Source: Osmia lignaria lignaria
Lineage: Eukaryota; Arthropoda; Insecta; Hymenoptera; Megachilidae
Length of the DNA stretch: 64,000 nt
Assembly (NCBI RefSeq): GCF_051020975.1
Contig: NC_135042.1
Location: forward strand, 10,749,888 to 10,813,887
Reading direction: 5' to 3'
The position numbers were made by a program, and so were the translations under genes. How positions within the stretch are numbered: position 1 is the stretch's first letter; every line of letters begins with the position of its first letter. Under the pieces are notes generated by a model, which was given only the letters and a program-made list of their open reading frames with translations, did not search any database and was not told the origin of the DNA. This document shows positions 35,244-46,428 of the stretch, piece after piece.

Positions 35244-37525
35244 TTATGTACAATCTGCATTGTTTCTTAGTAATGTAAAATACGATGCCGCAGTACTTAG
35301 AATCTATAACAAAATAATGAGTAATTTAAACATTTTAATTAACTTTCAACGAACAGCAATATCATGTGTAAAAATTACATCAGTTGAAATTAGAAGCTTC
35401 TATACATATAAATCAAAGTGCAACAAATCAAAATAATTAATTACGATTATTTGATTTCATTACCGTTGTGAAAGTTTCTAATGATACTGGAAAGAATCCG
35501 CATGCAGTCATACAACAGACTCGTCTTGATCTCTGAATGACCATTAACAAATCATTTCGAAGCATTTTACCAAATTTCGTCATCGGCAAGTTTGTCCACA
35601 TTGTCGAGTACGCTGCCACAGCAACTTTGTCACTTTGTTCGATTAAACCGTGGCAACTATAAGTGAACATAAACAGCAAAGACGTGCTGCCCAAAATGAG
35701 ACATATGAAAATAGCACGTCTTGTAATGGGAGCATCCGCCTGTATGGAGTTGAAAAACATATATTTATGTGACGCATAATTTTTGTTAAATTGAAATTTA
35801 AAGAATTTAAAGAATTTTTTTAATTAATACAAACCAATAATATTTGGTATCCAAACAAACATATCAGTACACTGAAGACTGTCACTTGTCCAAGCACCAT
35901 TACCGTGTACACTTTTTCAAGCAAATTGCAATAGTTAATGAGCACCTGGTGTTGTCTTATGCAATTTTTAAATTTCTCGTAAAATTCTGTAGTACAATAT
36001 GCGGAAGTCAATTTCTCGTTTCTTTCTTGATCCGTAGCGCACAATTTTTCGAATCTATATTGAAGTATACGAAACTGACTAGCTACGTGTACGCTTAAAA
36101 TACAAAACAGATTGTCAAAACAAAAGTAACACACTCCGATGTGATACAAACTTATCATCTGAGAGAAAAAGGAATTAAATCAGGTCGATTTTTGTGACTA
36201 TATAATAAATGAGAATTATGAAAAATCGGAGTACCTGAAGAAAAAACATGATCTCGTAGTAAGGCGTTATTGACAGTGAGTTTAACCACATGTTAAATAT
36301 TAGTATCCTGTCCGATTCATTCTTCCCTATATTCGCTAAAATTCAAATTTTTTTATTTTATTGGAGTGTATAAATTATTATACGACTGATCGGGATTTTT
36401 GTCACTTTTTAACTCAAAATCTAGATAATCAATTTTGACCATTCTTTGCAAGCCGATCATAGCGGTCACTGTGAGTGTTTGTATAGAATAAAATCAGAGA
36501 TCGGTGGTGTCCTTGAGGAATGGTCACAGAAACCGATACCCATGTTAAGTCTATGAGGGAAATCGGAATTACGCTATTGCACGAGCTTTGAACTTGTGTT
36601 CCGTAAATTAAAAGTCGGGTTGTTTTGTTTTGTTTTGATCGACTTTTAAATCACAATATCGCTCCAGCCACAAAGTGGATGGCGGCCTAGTTATTTTTCC
36701 ATTAATTCGTTTCTTATTAGGTGGGTTAAATTTAAAAATAAATTAAGAATGTTATTTAAACTTACATACGATTGCCGTCACAACATAAGCGACAACTGCA
36801 CATTCCCCGATGAAAGTGACAGAAATAGTGAAAAATGTGCAAACTTTTCTGCACTCAACTAGAATCGCTTTCTCCTGAAGATCGTATTTACCATTCCAAA
36901 AATGATCGCGCATGTACACAATTAAATTAATGAACTCTAATTTGTGCGCTAGTATAACGTATATTTTGAACACAGTTAGGCAACAGCTTAGAATGTTGCA
37001 ACTCACGTAAAGTGTCGACTGCAATTATCACATGATTATTTTATTCAATGCATTATTATTTAATTTAACAAAATTTTTAAAAACAGATTCTATAAATCTC
37101 GTTTATATCCTTTCCTAAGGAAGGCATCAGAATTGGCCTGACCCCCCCCAAAACACAAACCGAACCCTCTACCAAAAATTATTGGAATAAGTAAAACAAA
37201 ATTTGTCGGTTTATGAATAAAATTATGAATAAAAATTTCAGACTTTGAATAATGTTAGAAGACCTGGCTCGTCTCAAATTTATTCGTTGAAAATATATTC
37301 ACGGATACGTGGACTCACACTAAGATCTCCCCAAGAGAAATAGAACTCTCTGCACTCAACGAGCGAAGAAAACAAAGTAACCCAAATCGTGTAAAATATA
37401 GCCACTTTTCTTTGACGTTCCTCTGTGTGATTTTCCGCTATCCATAAACCGATGCACTTCATGTAGAAGGTTGACAATTTGATTGACGTATCCGTGTACC
37501 TCTCCTCTTGCATATTGAACATCAA
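35244..37525 (-). CDS. Odorant receptor Or-A (complete, minus strand)
   Basis: Six exons: 37319-37525, 36766-37018, 36235-36335, 35835-36158, 35464-35739 and 35244-35303; 406 residues, the usual length for insect Or proteins. Features of the 7tm_6 family: exon 1 ends in WGDLS, exon 4 carries SQFRILQYR and a CIRQHQ block before a long helix, exon 5 contains ETFTT near its end, and exon 6 reads ILSTAASYFTLL. Such receptors are seven-helix membrane proteins with a cytoplasmic N-terminus that form ligand-gated channels with Orco in olfactory neurons. All splice sites are GT..AG and no lesion is seen. It is the only Or on the minus strand here. Start: first of two adjacent ATGs at 37525. Confidence 0.88.
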
Positions 37526-37747
37526 GTGTCAGATGTTACAACTCGTTCTTTTTTCTGTGCGAATTATCCTGATAAGATGACACCGCTTTAATTAATTCCC
37601 TTTTCTATTCATAGTTAAAACGTCACGTTACATGTGAAAAGCACAAGAAGTCGTAAGTGATGAGCTGCATCATTATGTTGTCAGTGTACTCACGATCGAG
37701 CTCCGTGATACATACCACTGTTCGTTATTATTACAATTTTCATTATA

Positions 37748-39167
37748 CAGTAAAACCTGGATAAATTCAACGAAAGAATGCTTGGATAAGTGAAACATCG
37801 CTATCCCCTCCACTTGGGGGGATCCCCCTAGGCGAACCGAGCCACTCGTCCAGGAAACCGTGTAATATGATGTTCGAGCGAACTATTTCCCGAATACCTT
37901 TCGCGACTAACTTCTATTATATTGCTATTCCTCTCTCATCGGCGCCCGTCCGTCTCTCTCACGCCGTTGGCTCACTCTCGTGGCAAGGAAATTCTCGCAA
38001 GCAGCTTTCGGAGAATTTAAATTGGCAAACCCTTTTTTTGGCGCTTCGCACGAACCGAGTACATACTTCGGCGAACCGCAATAACGCGGATTAGTTTAAG
38101 TGAATGGTGGATCGAAATATAAACTTTTTGTTCATTTTATCTCTAAGACCACGTGTTCATTTATTAAATACAACGAGTTTTTGCTAAGATTACGCAACAC
38201 GTTGTTGTGGAGTTCATTGCTTCCGCCTTTTCAAGAATCCTGCGCTTCGGTAAACGCGATCCGGCACCTCGCTCATTTCCTAAAGATTTCCAACCGCGGA
38301 AAATACGCCGCGACGAAATTTGACGGAACAATGATCCTACCGTAATATTGGTGTGACTAATACTAATTCAACGATAAAACCTTTTTATTTTTAACCTTTT
38401 CTCAATGAAACTTTTACTAACGCAATTGTGAGATTTTTCTGATTAAAATGATACCAAACTCGATATAGGTTGAATTATATTTATAAACAATAGTAATAGA
38501 ATAAACAACATAGAATTGACACCACGACTGAATATAAATGATATCGGATGAATACAAAAGATGTGCACGGACACAGAATCGGCATGTCGGCTGAATAGAA
38601 AACATGTGTACGGATTCAGAATCGACACCTCGCTTGGATAAATGAAACATTAAATGCCCGGAATCGACTCCTCGCTTGAATAAATGAAACATTAAATGCC
38701 CGGAATCGACTCCTCGCTTGAATAAATGAAACATTAAATGCCCAGAATCGACACCTCGCTAGGATGAATGAAACCTTTGAAACGAAAGCCGACACCGCGA
38801 CTGGTTTTGATTTCGATCTATCTTGCTTTTCGCCAACTTTTAACATCAATTTTAACAAGTAATTATAATTGAAACTATCTCGTGTTTGGTACCACTTTAA
38901 TCACAAAAATCTCACCAATGCGCTAGTAAAAGTTTCACTAAAAAAAAGTGAAAAATAAAAAAGTTTTTTGATTCAATTAGTATTAGTCACACCGATACGT
39001 TTCGGCTCTTTCCTTTGATTATCGGACCTCTCTCTTTCCACCACTGTCTGTCCCTTTCTATGTTCACGCTTGGCTGGTCGTCGCGTGTAACCCGAGATTC
39101 GACACCTCGCTTGGATAAATGCAACCACTGGGTCCCAATCTTGGTTGAATTTATCCAGGTTTTACTG
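37748..39167. mobile_element. DNA transposon of about 1.4 kb with CAGTAAAACCTGG ends
   Basis: The left end CAGTAAAACCTGGATAAA is mirrored by TTTATCCAGGTTTTACTG on the right, both flanked by TA. Ends of the CAGT-AACCT type recall pogo/Tigger elements, but that is inference. No transposase frame remains. Inside it a second inverted pair (about 38347-38470 against 38860-38998, outer core GTGTGACTAATACTAATT) suggests a nested or composite element. A 42-bp tandem repeat lies between those arms. Confidence 0.7.
38612..38775. repeat. 42-bp tandem repeat, about 3.5 copies
   Basis: Consecutive units contain GAATCGACTCCTCGCTTG followed by AATAAATGAAACATTAAATG. The period is a multiple of three, which is why one minus-strand frame shows an apparent 14-residue peptide repeat. 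It lies inside a transposon and I do not regard it as coding. Confidence 0.85.
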
Positions 39168-39472
39168 TACCTAGTATTCGTATCGCAGAGTGAACCTTAT
39201 TGCTACCGCACCCTCATCGGTAGCTACTCCCCGTACATAACACAGAGGGTTTCGTGATCTTGGAATCATGCATCACTCATCGATTCCATACATTATTGAT
39301 CGAACGTTTCATTGTTCACCCCTTTCTTACGTACAGTCTCAAATAAGACTAACAGTAAGTAGAAACCGCGAATGCTAATATCTCAAAGCGACTAATCGTT
39401 TTGGATGCATTGCTATAATCTGCATAAGATTTTTTGCACGACTTTGTTATCGAAGTGTATTAGAAATTCAGT

Positions 39473-42007
39473 ATGACTTTCTTCGGCAACGACGATATTT
39501 CCATCAGTGCAACGTCGTTTTGAATGATGCTTGTGGGATTTTGGCAGATTGTCAATCGTCGGGAAGAATATTTGATGATCCTTTCCTTAATTTACACAAT
39601 GCTATCGGTCATTTTCATGCTTTCGATTCAGATTCTTAATATCCATCAATCTTGGGAAGATTTAGGGGTAACTTTGTTACAGTAGGGACATCTAATTTTT
39701 CGTGAGCTTCTTAATAAGAAAATCGGTTTTGAAATGTACAATTTTAATGAACTTTACAAGTAACGAAAATTTAGAGCTGTTTTAAATGGTACTTGGGAAA
39801 ATTTCGTAATTTGAATTTTGTAATTGATCCTCATGTTTTTTCTTTTTTTGACACTTCCCATATTTTACATTAAATTGTTATATTATATGTTCAGTAATAA
39901 TTATGTTCGAATGACAATTATTTTATTCAAATAATCAACATATGAATTTATTATTATTATTATTACATGGCTTTTCTTGGGCAAAGCCCAAGATGGCGTT
40001 TTGCAGGAGGGTTCCCCTCCTATATTGCCCAACGAAAATCAGCGGCCTTTTTAAATTCTTCTCTAAATCCGCACATAGTTTAGTACGATTATACCAATCG
40101 AAATCATCCATAGTTTTTTCCATTATTCTCACATTTCTTTTTTACTTCCTTTTATGTACTCTTATTTTTCCATTCATATACATTTTCTCTTTATTCATTT
40201 TATTCGTATTCGCTATCTGCTTATTTTTGTTGTCAACAGCACACGGTAACCCATCATCTTTTGGCGAAACCGTGCCCACTTAAGCTTGACTTCGGTGATC
40301 TTACGGGTACCGGTGTGGCCTAAGTGGCTAAGGCCGTTGACAAACATATGAATTAATGTCAAATCAAATTCTTCAAGTTATTACACTCTTACACGATACA
40401 TATTTATAGTTAATAATTATTAATAAATGTCAAATAATATTTTTTAAGCAACCGCTTAAACATAATAATGCCCCTATTGAAGATATTCGTTCTGCTTCAA
40501 CATCGAGAGAAATCATTTTACTTAATTGAGTACACGAAACGAAAGTTTCTGTATGTGAATTATTTATCTGCTTCTTTATCTTTCTAATTGTAGCGACTGT
40601 TGTTTCCTTCGTTATTAATCCAATTATTGGTGAGTCGTGCTATAATTATGTCATTTGATACGAAGAAAAATAAATTATTATTGTTTTCATATCAGCAAAT
40701 ATTGGAAAGTACGAATCTGATAGAGAATTGCCATTTTATATAGAAGTTGATCTTCCACTATCAATGACACCATGAAATCATCTTCTTCTTTCAGGTAATA
40801 TATCTGTTTCAAACCAAATATCGTTAATTCGATACAAGGTTTCCATTTCTTGAGCGTTTCAATTCATTTTTCATAAGTTGCAATTTTATACCCCATCATC
40901 TTCGGTTATATTTGTTTCGACAATTTTTGATGCATCGTGAGCCTACACATGGCTGGAGAATTTCAGATACTGCAATATAGAATATCAATCAGGAGTGTTA
41001 TAAAGGATACGGATGAACTCAAAGATGTATCGGACAAAAGTTTGTTGAAATTCACAGAAGATTATTACATCATCTTTAAAAATTACATTAAACAGCATCA
41101 AGCTCTTATCGCCTATTGCGATCAACTTGAAAAAGTATTCAGTCTTCTTTTATTCGTGCAACTGTTTTGGTTCAACTTGTCCATTTGCTTGAATGAATTT
41201 CAAATACTTCTGGTTAGTATACAATAACAGTACGTAATAAATTTGTTGCAGGCGTTATGTATCAAGTGAAATTAAACTGTTTACAACCAATTTATTTATT
41301 ATACTAATTTTATAGCCGAATGCACCGGACAGACGAATCATCTTTTTCTTCCACCTCCTGAGCATCATATGCCACTTATTTATGTTCACGTACAATTGTG
41401 ACAGTGTCATTCGAGAAAGTAGGAAATTGGCCCCGACTGGACCATGGGTCTTTACCCAGCAATAAAAATGTACAAAAGTTAAGAAGAGATTTGGTAATGA
41501 TCATCATGAGATCCAATACCCCTTGCTGTCTAACAGCCTATGGATTTTTCATTGTGTCTCTGGAGACTTGTACCAGGGTAATTGAAATACATTATTACAA
41601 TTTTATTGCACAAGATTATTATTTATCAACCATTCAAAATGAGTGGCTTCTGGATTATTCTTATTTTAAATTTACAGTTTATTTATATTCAGTAGTTTAC
41701 TTACTTACTCCATAAGGATTAAAAATTTCCTCTGTTTTATCCTTCTTTTCTCTACATGTTATTTATCCATTTACTTCTTAATTCACAAACAATTAGCGTC
41801 CTTAGCCAACAGTGTATTCTCTTTTAACAATTATGAATTTATCTCGTAGCATTGCACTAATTGTTCATCATTTGTCTGTTACAGGTTCTCAGTACAGCAG
41901 CATCGTACTTTACACTTCTAAAAGGAATAAAAGGAAGACGAAACCATATCAATTCTCTTCATACAGAGTTTCCACTACTTCATCATAGATGTTCATTATA
42001 CGTTTAA
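39473..42007 (+). pseudogene. Odorant receptor pseudogene Or-B
   Basis: A decayed tandem copy of Or-C. Exon 1 (39473-39667) has an in-frame TGA at codon 17, where Or-C has Phe. Exon 2 (about 40455-40633) is shortened by an internal deletion and has further stops. Exon 3 (about 40696-40794) hits TGA right after the SMTP motif. Exon 4 has TGA where Or-C reads Ile-Leu, just before SLHMAGEFQILQYR. Exon 5 (41318-41580) lacks about four codons relative to Or-C but is open. Exon 6 (41885-42007) runs past the normal stop. A SINE insertion sits in intron 1. At least three independent nonsense changes rule out a functional receptor. Roughly 240 bp upstream of the ATG still resemble the upstream sequence of Or-C. 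Confidence 0.88.
39949..40342 (-). mobile_element. 5S-rRNA-derived SINE (SINE3-like) with 12-bp target duplication
   Basis: Flanked on both sides by AACATATGAATT (39937-39948 and 40343-40354). On the minus strand the 5' 110 nt (40341 down to 40232) resemble insect 5S rRNA: GTCAACGGCC at the start, GATCACCGAAGTCAAGC in the internal promoter region, and GTGTGCTGTTGAC at the end. The first and last nine bases still pair as 5S helix I. A roughly 230-nt body follows, ending with a hairpin (CTTGGGC AAA GCCCAAG at 39976-39992) and a (TAA)n tail. RNA polymerase III transcription from the internal 5S promoter and mobilisation by a LINE are the expected biology of this class. Confidence 0.85.
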
Positions 42008-42353
42008 ATAAATTATAGAGAACTTTTAAATGTTCCCTATGTATAGTACCCTATGTAGTAGTGCAGCTGTTGATCGTTATTAACTTTCACATAGAGTCTC
42101 ATCTCGGGATCATGCATAGCTCATCAATTCCTTCCGTTACTTAATAAATGAAGTCGATCATTTCACAATTCACTCCTTTCTTCTTTCGTCGTTTCGAATA
42201 ACTGTGCACAGACTGTAATAAGGATAAGTAGAAAGTGCGGATGGCTATACATCAAAGAGACTGATTGTTCTGGGCACGCTGTAATAGTTGGTACACAGTG
42301 TTTAGCAGGACTTTGATATTAGATCGTTATCGTCTAGTGATTAGAAGCTCGGT

Positions 42354-44959
42354 ATGACTATTTTACGAGTCGACGACGTCTCCATCACTTTCACGTCGTT
42401 TTTTATGAAACTCATAGGATTTTGGCTTGCTGCCAATCGCAGTGAACAACGGCTCAGAGACGTCACACTGTTTTATACCATGTTCGCGATTCTTTTCGCC
42501 TTGTGGATTCAGACTGTGGATTTCTATCACTCCCGCGAAGATTTTGGGGTGAGTGCGAATGATTCATTTCAACTGTCAACTCGTATGTTAAATATTTGAA
42601 AGTTTGTGTTTTTGAAAGATGTATCAACCAGTGATGTTTAATATTGTGTGTTGTGTAGTTGATTAATTTTAATTCGTGAATGTAATAATAACATTATTCA
42701 TTTTCATTACACATCCAAACGTGTGAAGTAATTTTTAATATAGTTCGAAACATTATTGAAAAATTTGTTAAGTTGCCATTATGAACTGTATGTCATTTAC
42801 AGTTTAAATAATTGGTAAAAACATTTAATGCTGAGTAATGTTTCCTCTTTGTCCGTAGGCTTGTCTTTATAATGCATGCAACATTTTGTCGCTGACAGTG
42901 CCAATGTTTAAGATACTCGTTCTGCTTGTGCACAAAAAGAAATTTTTTAATTTAATTACATATTTCGAGCGAAATTTTCTGCATGCAAATTATGACAAAT
43001 ACGAAGCATCGGTGTTGGCCAGTTGCAAACGCCAATGCACTTTTTTCATTTGTATCTTTATTTTCTTTACCGAAATCACCGTTATGTCTTACATCGGTAC
43101 ACCAATTATTGGTAAGTCGTATCGCAATTGGCACACTTTATGAAGAATTATTTACGCTTTTATTTCAGCGAACATCGGAAAGAACGAATCTGAGAGGGAA
43201 CTTCCGTTCAATATGTGGGTTAATTTGCCAGTGACCATGACACCGTATTTTGAAATCTTTTTCACTGTGGAGGTACCTACTGTGATTAGTATTATTTCAA
43301 AAATTTAATTTTCAGAATATATATTTTTATAGGCTCTATGCGTCTATCACATTGGGTTGGCATATTTTTGTTTCGACAATATATTATGCATCCTGAGCCT
43401 ACATCTGGCTGGACAGTTTAAAATATTGCAATATAGATTATCGAGCAAATATATTGTAACCCATGAAAAGAATTCGGAGAAGAATTGTTCGAAACTTTTA
43501 AACGATTCTTATGGTACCTTTAAAGGATGCATTCGACAGCATCAAACACTCATCGCGTTTTGCAATCAGCTTGAGGAAGTATTCAGTCTGATTGTACTCG
43601 TGCAAGTCATGGCATTCAGTTTGTTAATTTGTCTCGATGGGTTTCAAATGCTTCTGGTTGGTATACACCTGGAACAATCATATTATCAGCAAAATTATAC
43701 TAAAATTGCAATCCAGTTGCTTTAAATTCTATTATATTTATCGATAACATTTTCTTTTATTGTTAATGAGTTTTTATACTTTGACAGATTATTAATTTTC
43801 CTATAAAGGGTATAGCCGGGTTAAATAGGGAAAACGGCCCTTGAACCAAATTAAATTCAGAAGAAAGAAGATATCGAAAGAAGATATTGTACACCAATTT
43901 TCAACCCTTTATCTTAACCAGGGGGGCAGTAAGGGAGGATAAAAGAGACGCCAGATCGTGCCCCATTTCTCCTATTTAATAACATTCGAAAATTCTGAAA
44001 AAAATTCTGATACACTATAAACATGGTAGCGCACATTAGGAAATTTTTTCAGATTTTTTCATTGCAAATCCTAGTTGTAAAAAATGAAAAACCGAACAAA
44101 ACGCGATTTGTTATTGAAAATGTAAGAGCACTACTTTTATATTACTGTGATAATAACATATTAGTATAACTATTACTCTTGAATTTTTCCAGATTTTTTG
44201 TTGTGGTGCAACGTAGTTAAAAAAATCAAAAACCAATTATTTCGCATGAAAAAGTAACTTCTACATTGAATTTTTATTTCCTGTTTTTTCAGAATATGTA
44301 TTAAGTACTTTTAAATGGATTCACATTCATATTCTAAAGGAATATGGAAATAAAGGGTTGAAAATTGGTGTACAGTATCTTCTTTCGATATGCTATCGAA
44401 TGACGTATTCTGAATTTAATTTGGTTCAAGGGCCGTTTTCCCTATCTAACCCGGCTATACCCTTTATCAGTAATTTAAAAGATGATTGGTATTAAATTTC
44501 TGCATTTAATTTTCAACTTGATATCATTTGCAATCCATATATTCAACTATTCTACAGGCAGATCTGCCATTCAGACGACTTATCTTTTTCTTCCACTTCA
44601 TGGCGACCACCTGTCAATTACTGATGTTCTCGTACAGTTGTGACCGCATCATTCGAGAAAGTATGAAATTGGCCCCGGCAGTATATTCTGGACCGTGGCT
44701 CCTTTTTCCCATAAGTGAAAACGGACAGAAGATAAAGAAAGATTTGATAATGGTCATCATGAGATCTAATGTACCCTGCTGCCTCACAGGCAGTGGATTC
44801 TTCATGGTGTCTTTGGAAACCTACACGAAGGTAATCGAAACGCACTGCTGCATTACAACATGGAAAATAACAAATACTCACGTTCTTTTGTTGCAGGTTT
44901 TAACTACAGCTGCATCCTACTTTACACTGTTACAACAAACCCAGGATACTATTAGTTAG
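42354..44959 (+). CDS. Odorant receptor Or-C (complete)
   Basis: Exons 42354-42548, 42859-43111, 43169-43272, 43333-43656, 44558-44830 and 44897-44959; 403 residues. Landmarks: SFFMKLIGFW in helix 1, NIGKNESERELPFNMW in exon 3, FDNILCILSLHLAGQFKILQYR and CIRQHQTLIAFC in exon 4, and VLTTAASYFTLLQQ at the C-terminus. Every splice site is GT..AG and no frame break is seen. Intron 4 is enlarged to about 900 bp by a 665-bp MITE. Its closest neighbour is pseudogene Or-B. A functional Orco-dependent odorant receptor is expected; ligand unknown. Confidence 0.9.
43803..44467. mobile_element. MITE with long inverted repeats in Or-C intron 4
   Basis: About 665 bp. The left arm starts ATAAAGGGTATAGCCGGG and the right arm mirrors it. 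The arms share at least 60 bp at the tips and a further matching block deeper in (ATTGTACACCAATTTTCAACC and its inverse), giving roughly 120-130 bp. The interior is A/T-rich without an open frame. The insertion leaves the flanking splice sites of Or-C intact. Confidence 0.8.
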
Positions 44960-46428
44960 TTCGTAGTATTTTATGATTGTAATATTCTGCATGCTCTGCA
45001 CAGAAAACAGTGTATGATTGTTGAACAGAATGTAAATGAATTATTCGTATCTGTTGCATGATAAAAACGGTACTACGAAAGAAAAATAGTTATATTTCTT
45101 CAAATCAAATTGTTTGGTATTTGATCGTTGTTTCATGTCATGGCATTTTTCTGAAATTTTCGGTAAAATTTTGAAATTTTTTAACCGTCTTTGAAAAAAG
45201 TTTAGTCAATTAGAATCGGGGTCTTTACAGGGGATGGGACTCGTGGCGCTTCCTGGACGTCCGTGCAATACTTCGCGGGGGAGTGCGCGAGGAGGATTGT
45301 CGGGGGAAGGGAAGTCTCACAGGAAGGTTCACTACGTTACGCGTTCGAGAATGGGACTAAAAAGGGACAAATGGGAAGGGAAGGGGCTTGGACGAAATCG
45401 CGGTGTATCGTGCGCGAACGAAAGGACACGCCAAACGCTAAGCGCCAACTGACGACGGCTCGTCGTCGCCGCTGCGATGAGACCGTCGCGTCGCAGGGAA
45501 TTTTTGGAGAGGGGATTGGCCGGTGATCGGGATCGGTAGGGCTGACGGGCCTTGGGCTCGACGGTAGATGGTCCCACGGTGTCCTTTTGTGGGGGGCTGA
45601 AGGGTCATCGTCGGCCTCGGGGCGGGGTCCTCCGGGGGTTGGGGTTGCAGCAGCGTTGTCCAGTCCTTCCGTTGCCCCTCCCGGCCCGATACCGGCGGGT
45701 GGGAGAAAGGGATAGGGGTTAGGAGAGGGGTGTTAAGGGAAAATCTCGTGCCACCTTGTTACAACATATACACATCTTTCTTTTTCCGGGGGTTTGTTCA
45801 CCGATTACTCCGAGATGGATGACACAATCAGAACGAAACCTTTTGCATTTTGTAGAGTATGTCTTCCGATTGGTCCCGTTAAAAAAACATTTTGCATTTT
45901 TTCATTGCTAAGGATTATGCACCGACATTTCGTATTAACCTAATTTCATAATTCACCTAATCACTTTAAATCACTACATGTCATCGTACAACAATCACAG
46001 CACTCCATCACCAAAATACTTTGCAACTAAAAATCATATTCCCCTTTTATCTGCATGATCGTTTCAATCATTTCTTCAATTCTAACTCTCTACCCTACAA
46101 AGTTCTATCCAGCACGTAGCCACTATTTACTGCATTGAAAATTCTCTAATACCGTAGCCTGAATCATACATAAATCATCGATCAGGAACTTCGCAAACAG
46201 CATGATTATTACCAATGTAACATAGTAGCACGCAACTCGTCCCTTTATCCTTTTTTCTCTACAGAATAGCAAAAGCAGCAGATATTACCTGTACATAGAA
46301 AAGTTTACTGAAGATTTGTACATCAAAGGCATGTAACAATGTATTGATTCCGTTCGTTATATTCTTATAATTGGTGGGGTGTGTGCATATATAAGACAAA
46401 CGACATCCGATCGTTTGAATTACTTATC
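44960..46428. other. Intergenic region between Or-C and Or-D with a GC-rich block
   Basis: From about 45228 to 45740 the composition jumps to strongly G-rich sequence, unlike both flanks. The remainder is ordinary A/T-rich spacer and the promoter side of Or-D. Open frames across the GC-rich block exist in several frames, as expected from composition, and none has a recognisable domain. It could be a fragment of a LINE 5' region or other inserted DNA. Confidence 0.45.

Noticed and set aside
38417..38858. Repeat peptides with FKRGVDSGHLMFH units on the minus strand
   Set aside because: They are translations of the 42-bp tandem repeat within a transposon; several frames are open and none has gene context.
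40310..40341. tRNA-like sequence GTGGCCTAAGTGGCTAAGG
   Set aside because: It is part of the 5S-like head of the SINE on the other strand; no cloverleaf or anticodon arm can be drawn.
45234..45577. Open frames in the GC-rich block
   Set aside because: Open in three frames and on both strands, as expected from composition; no recognisable domain.
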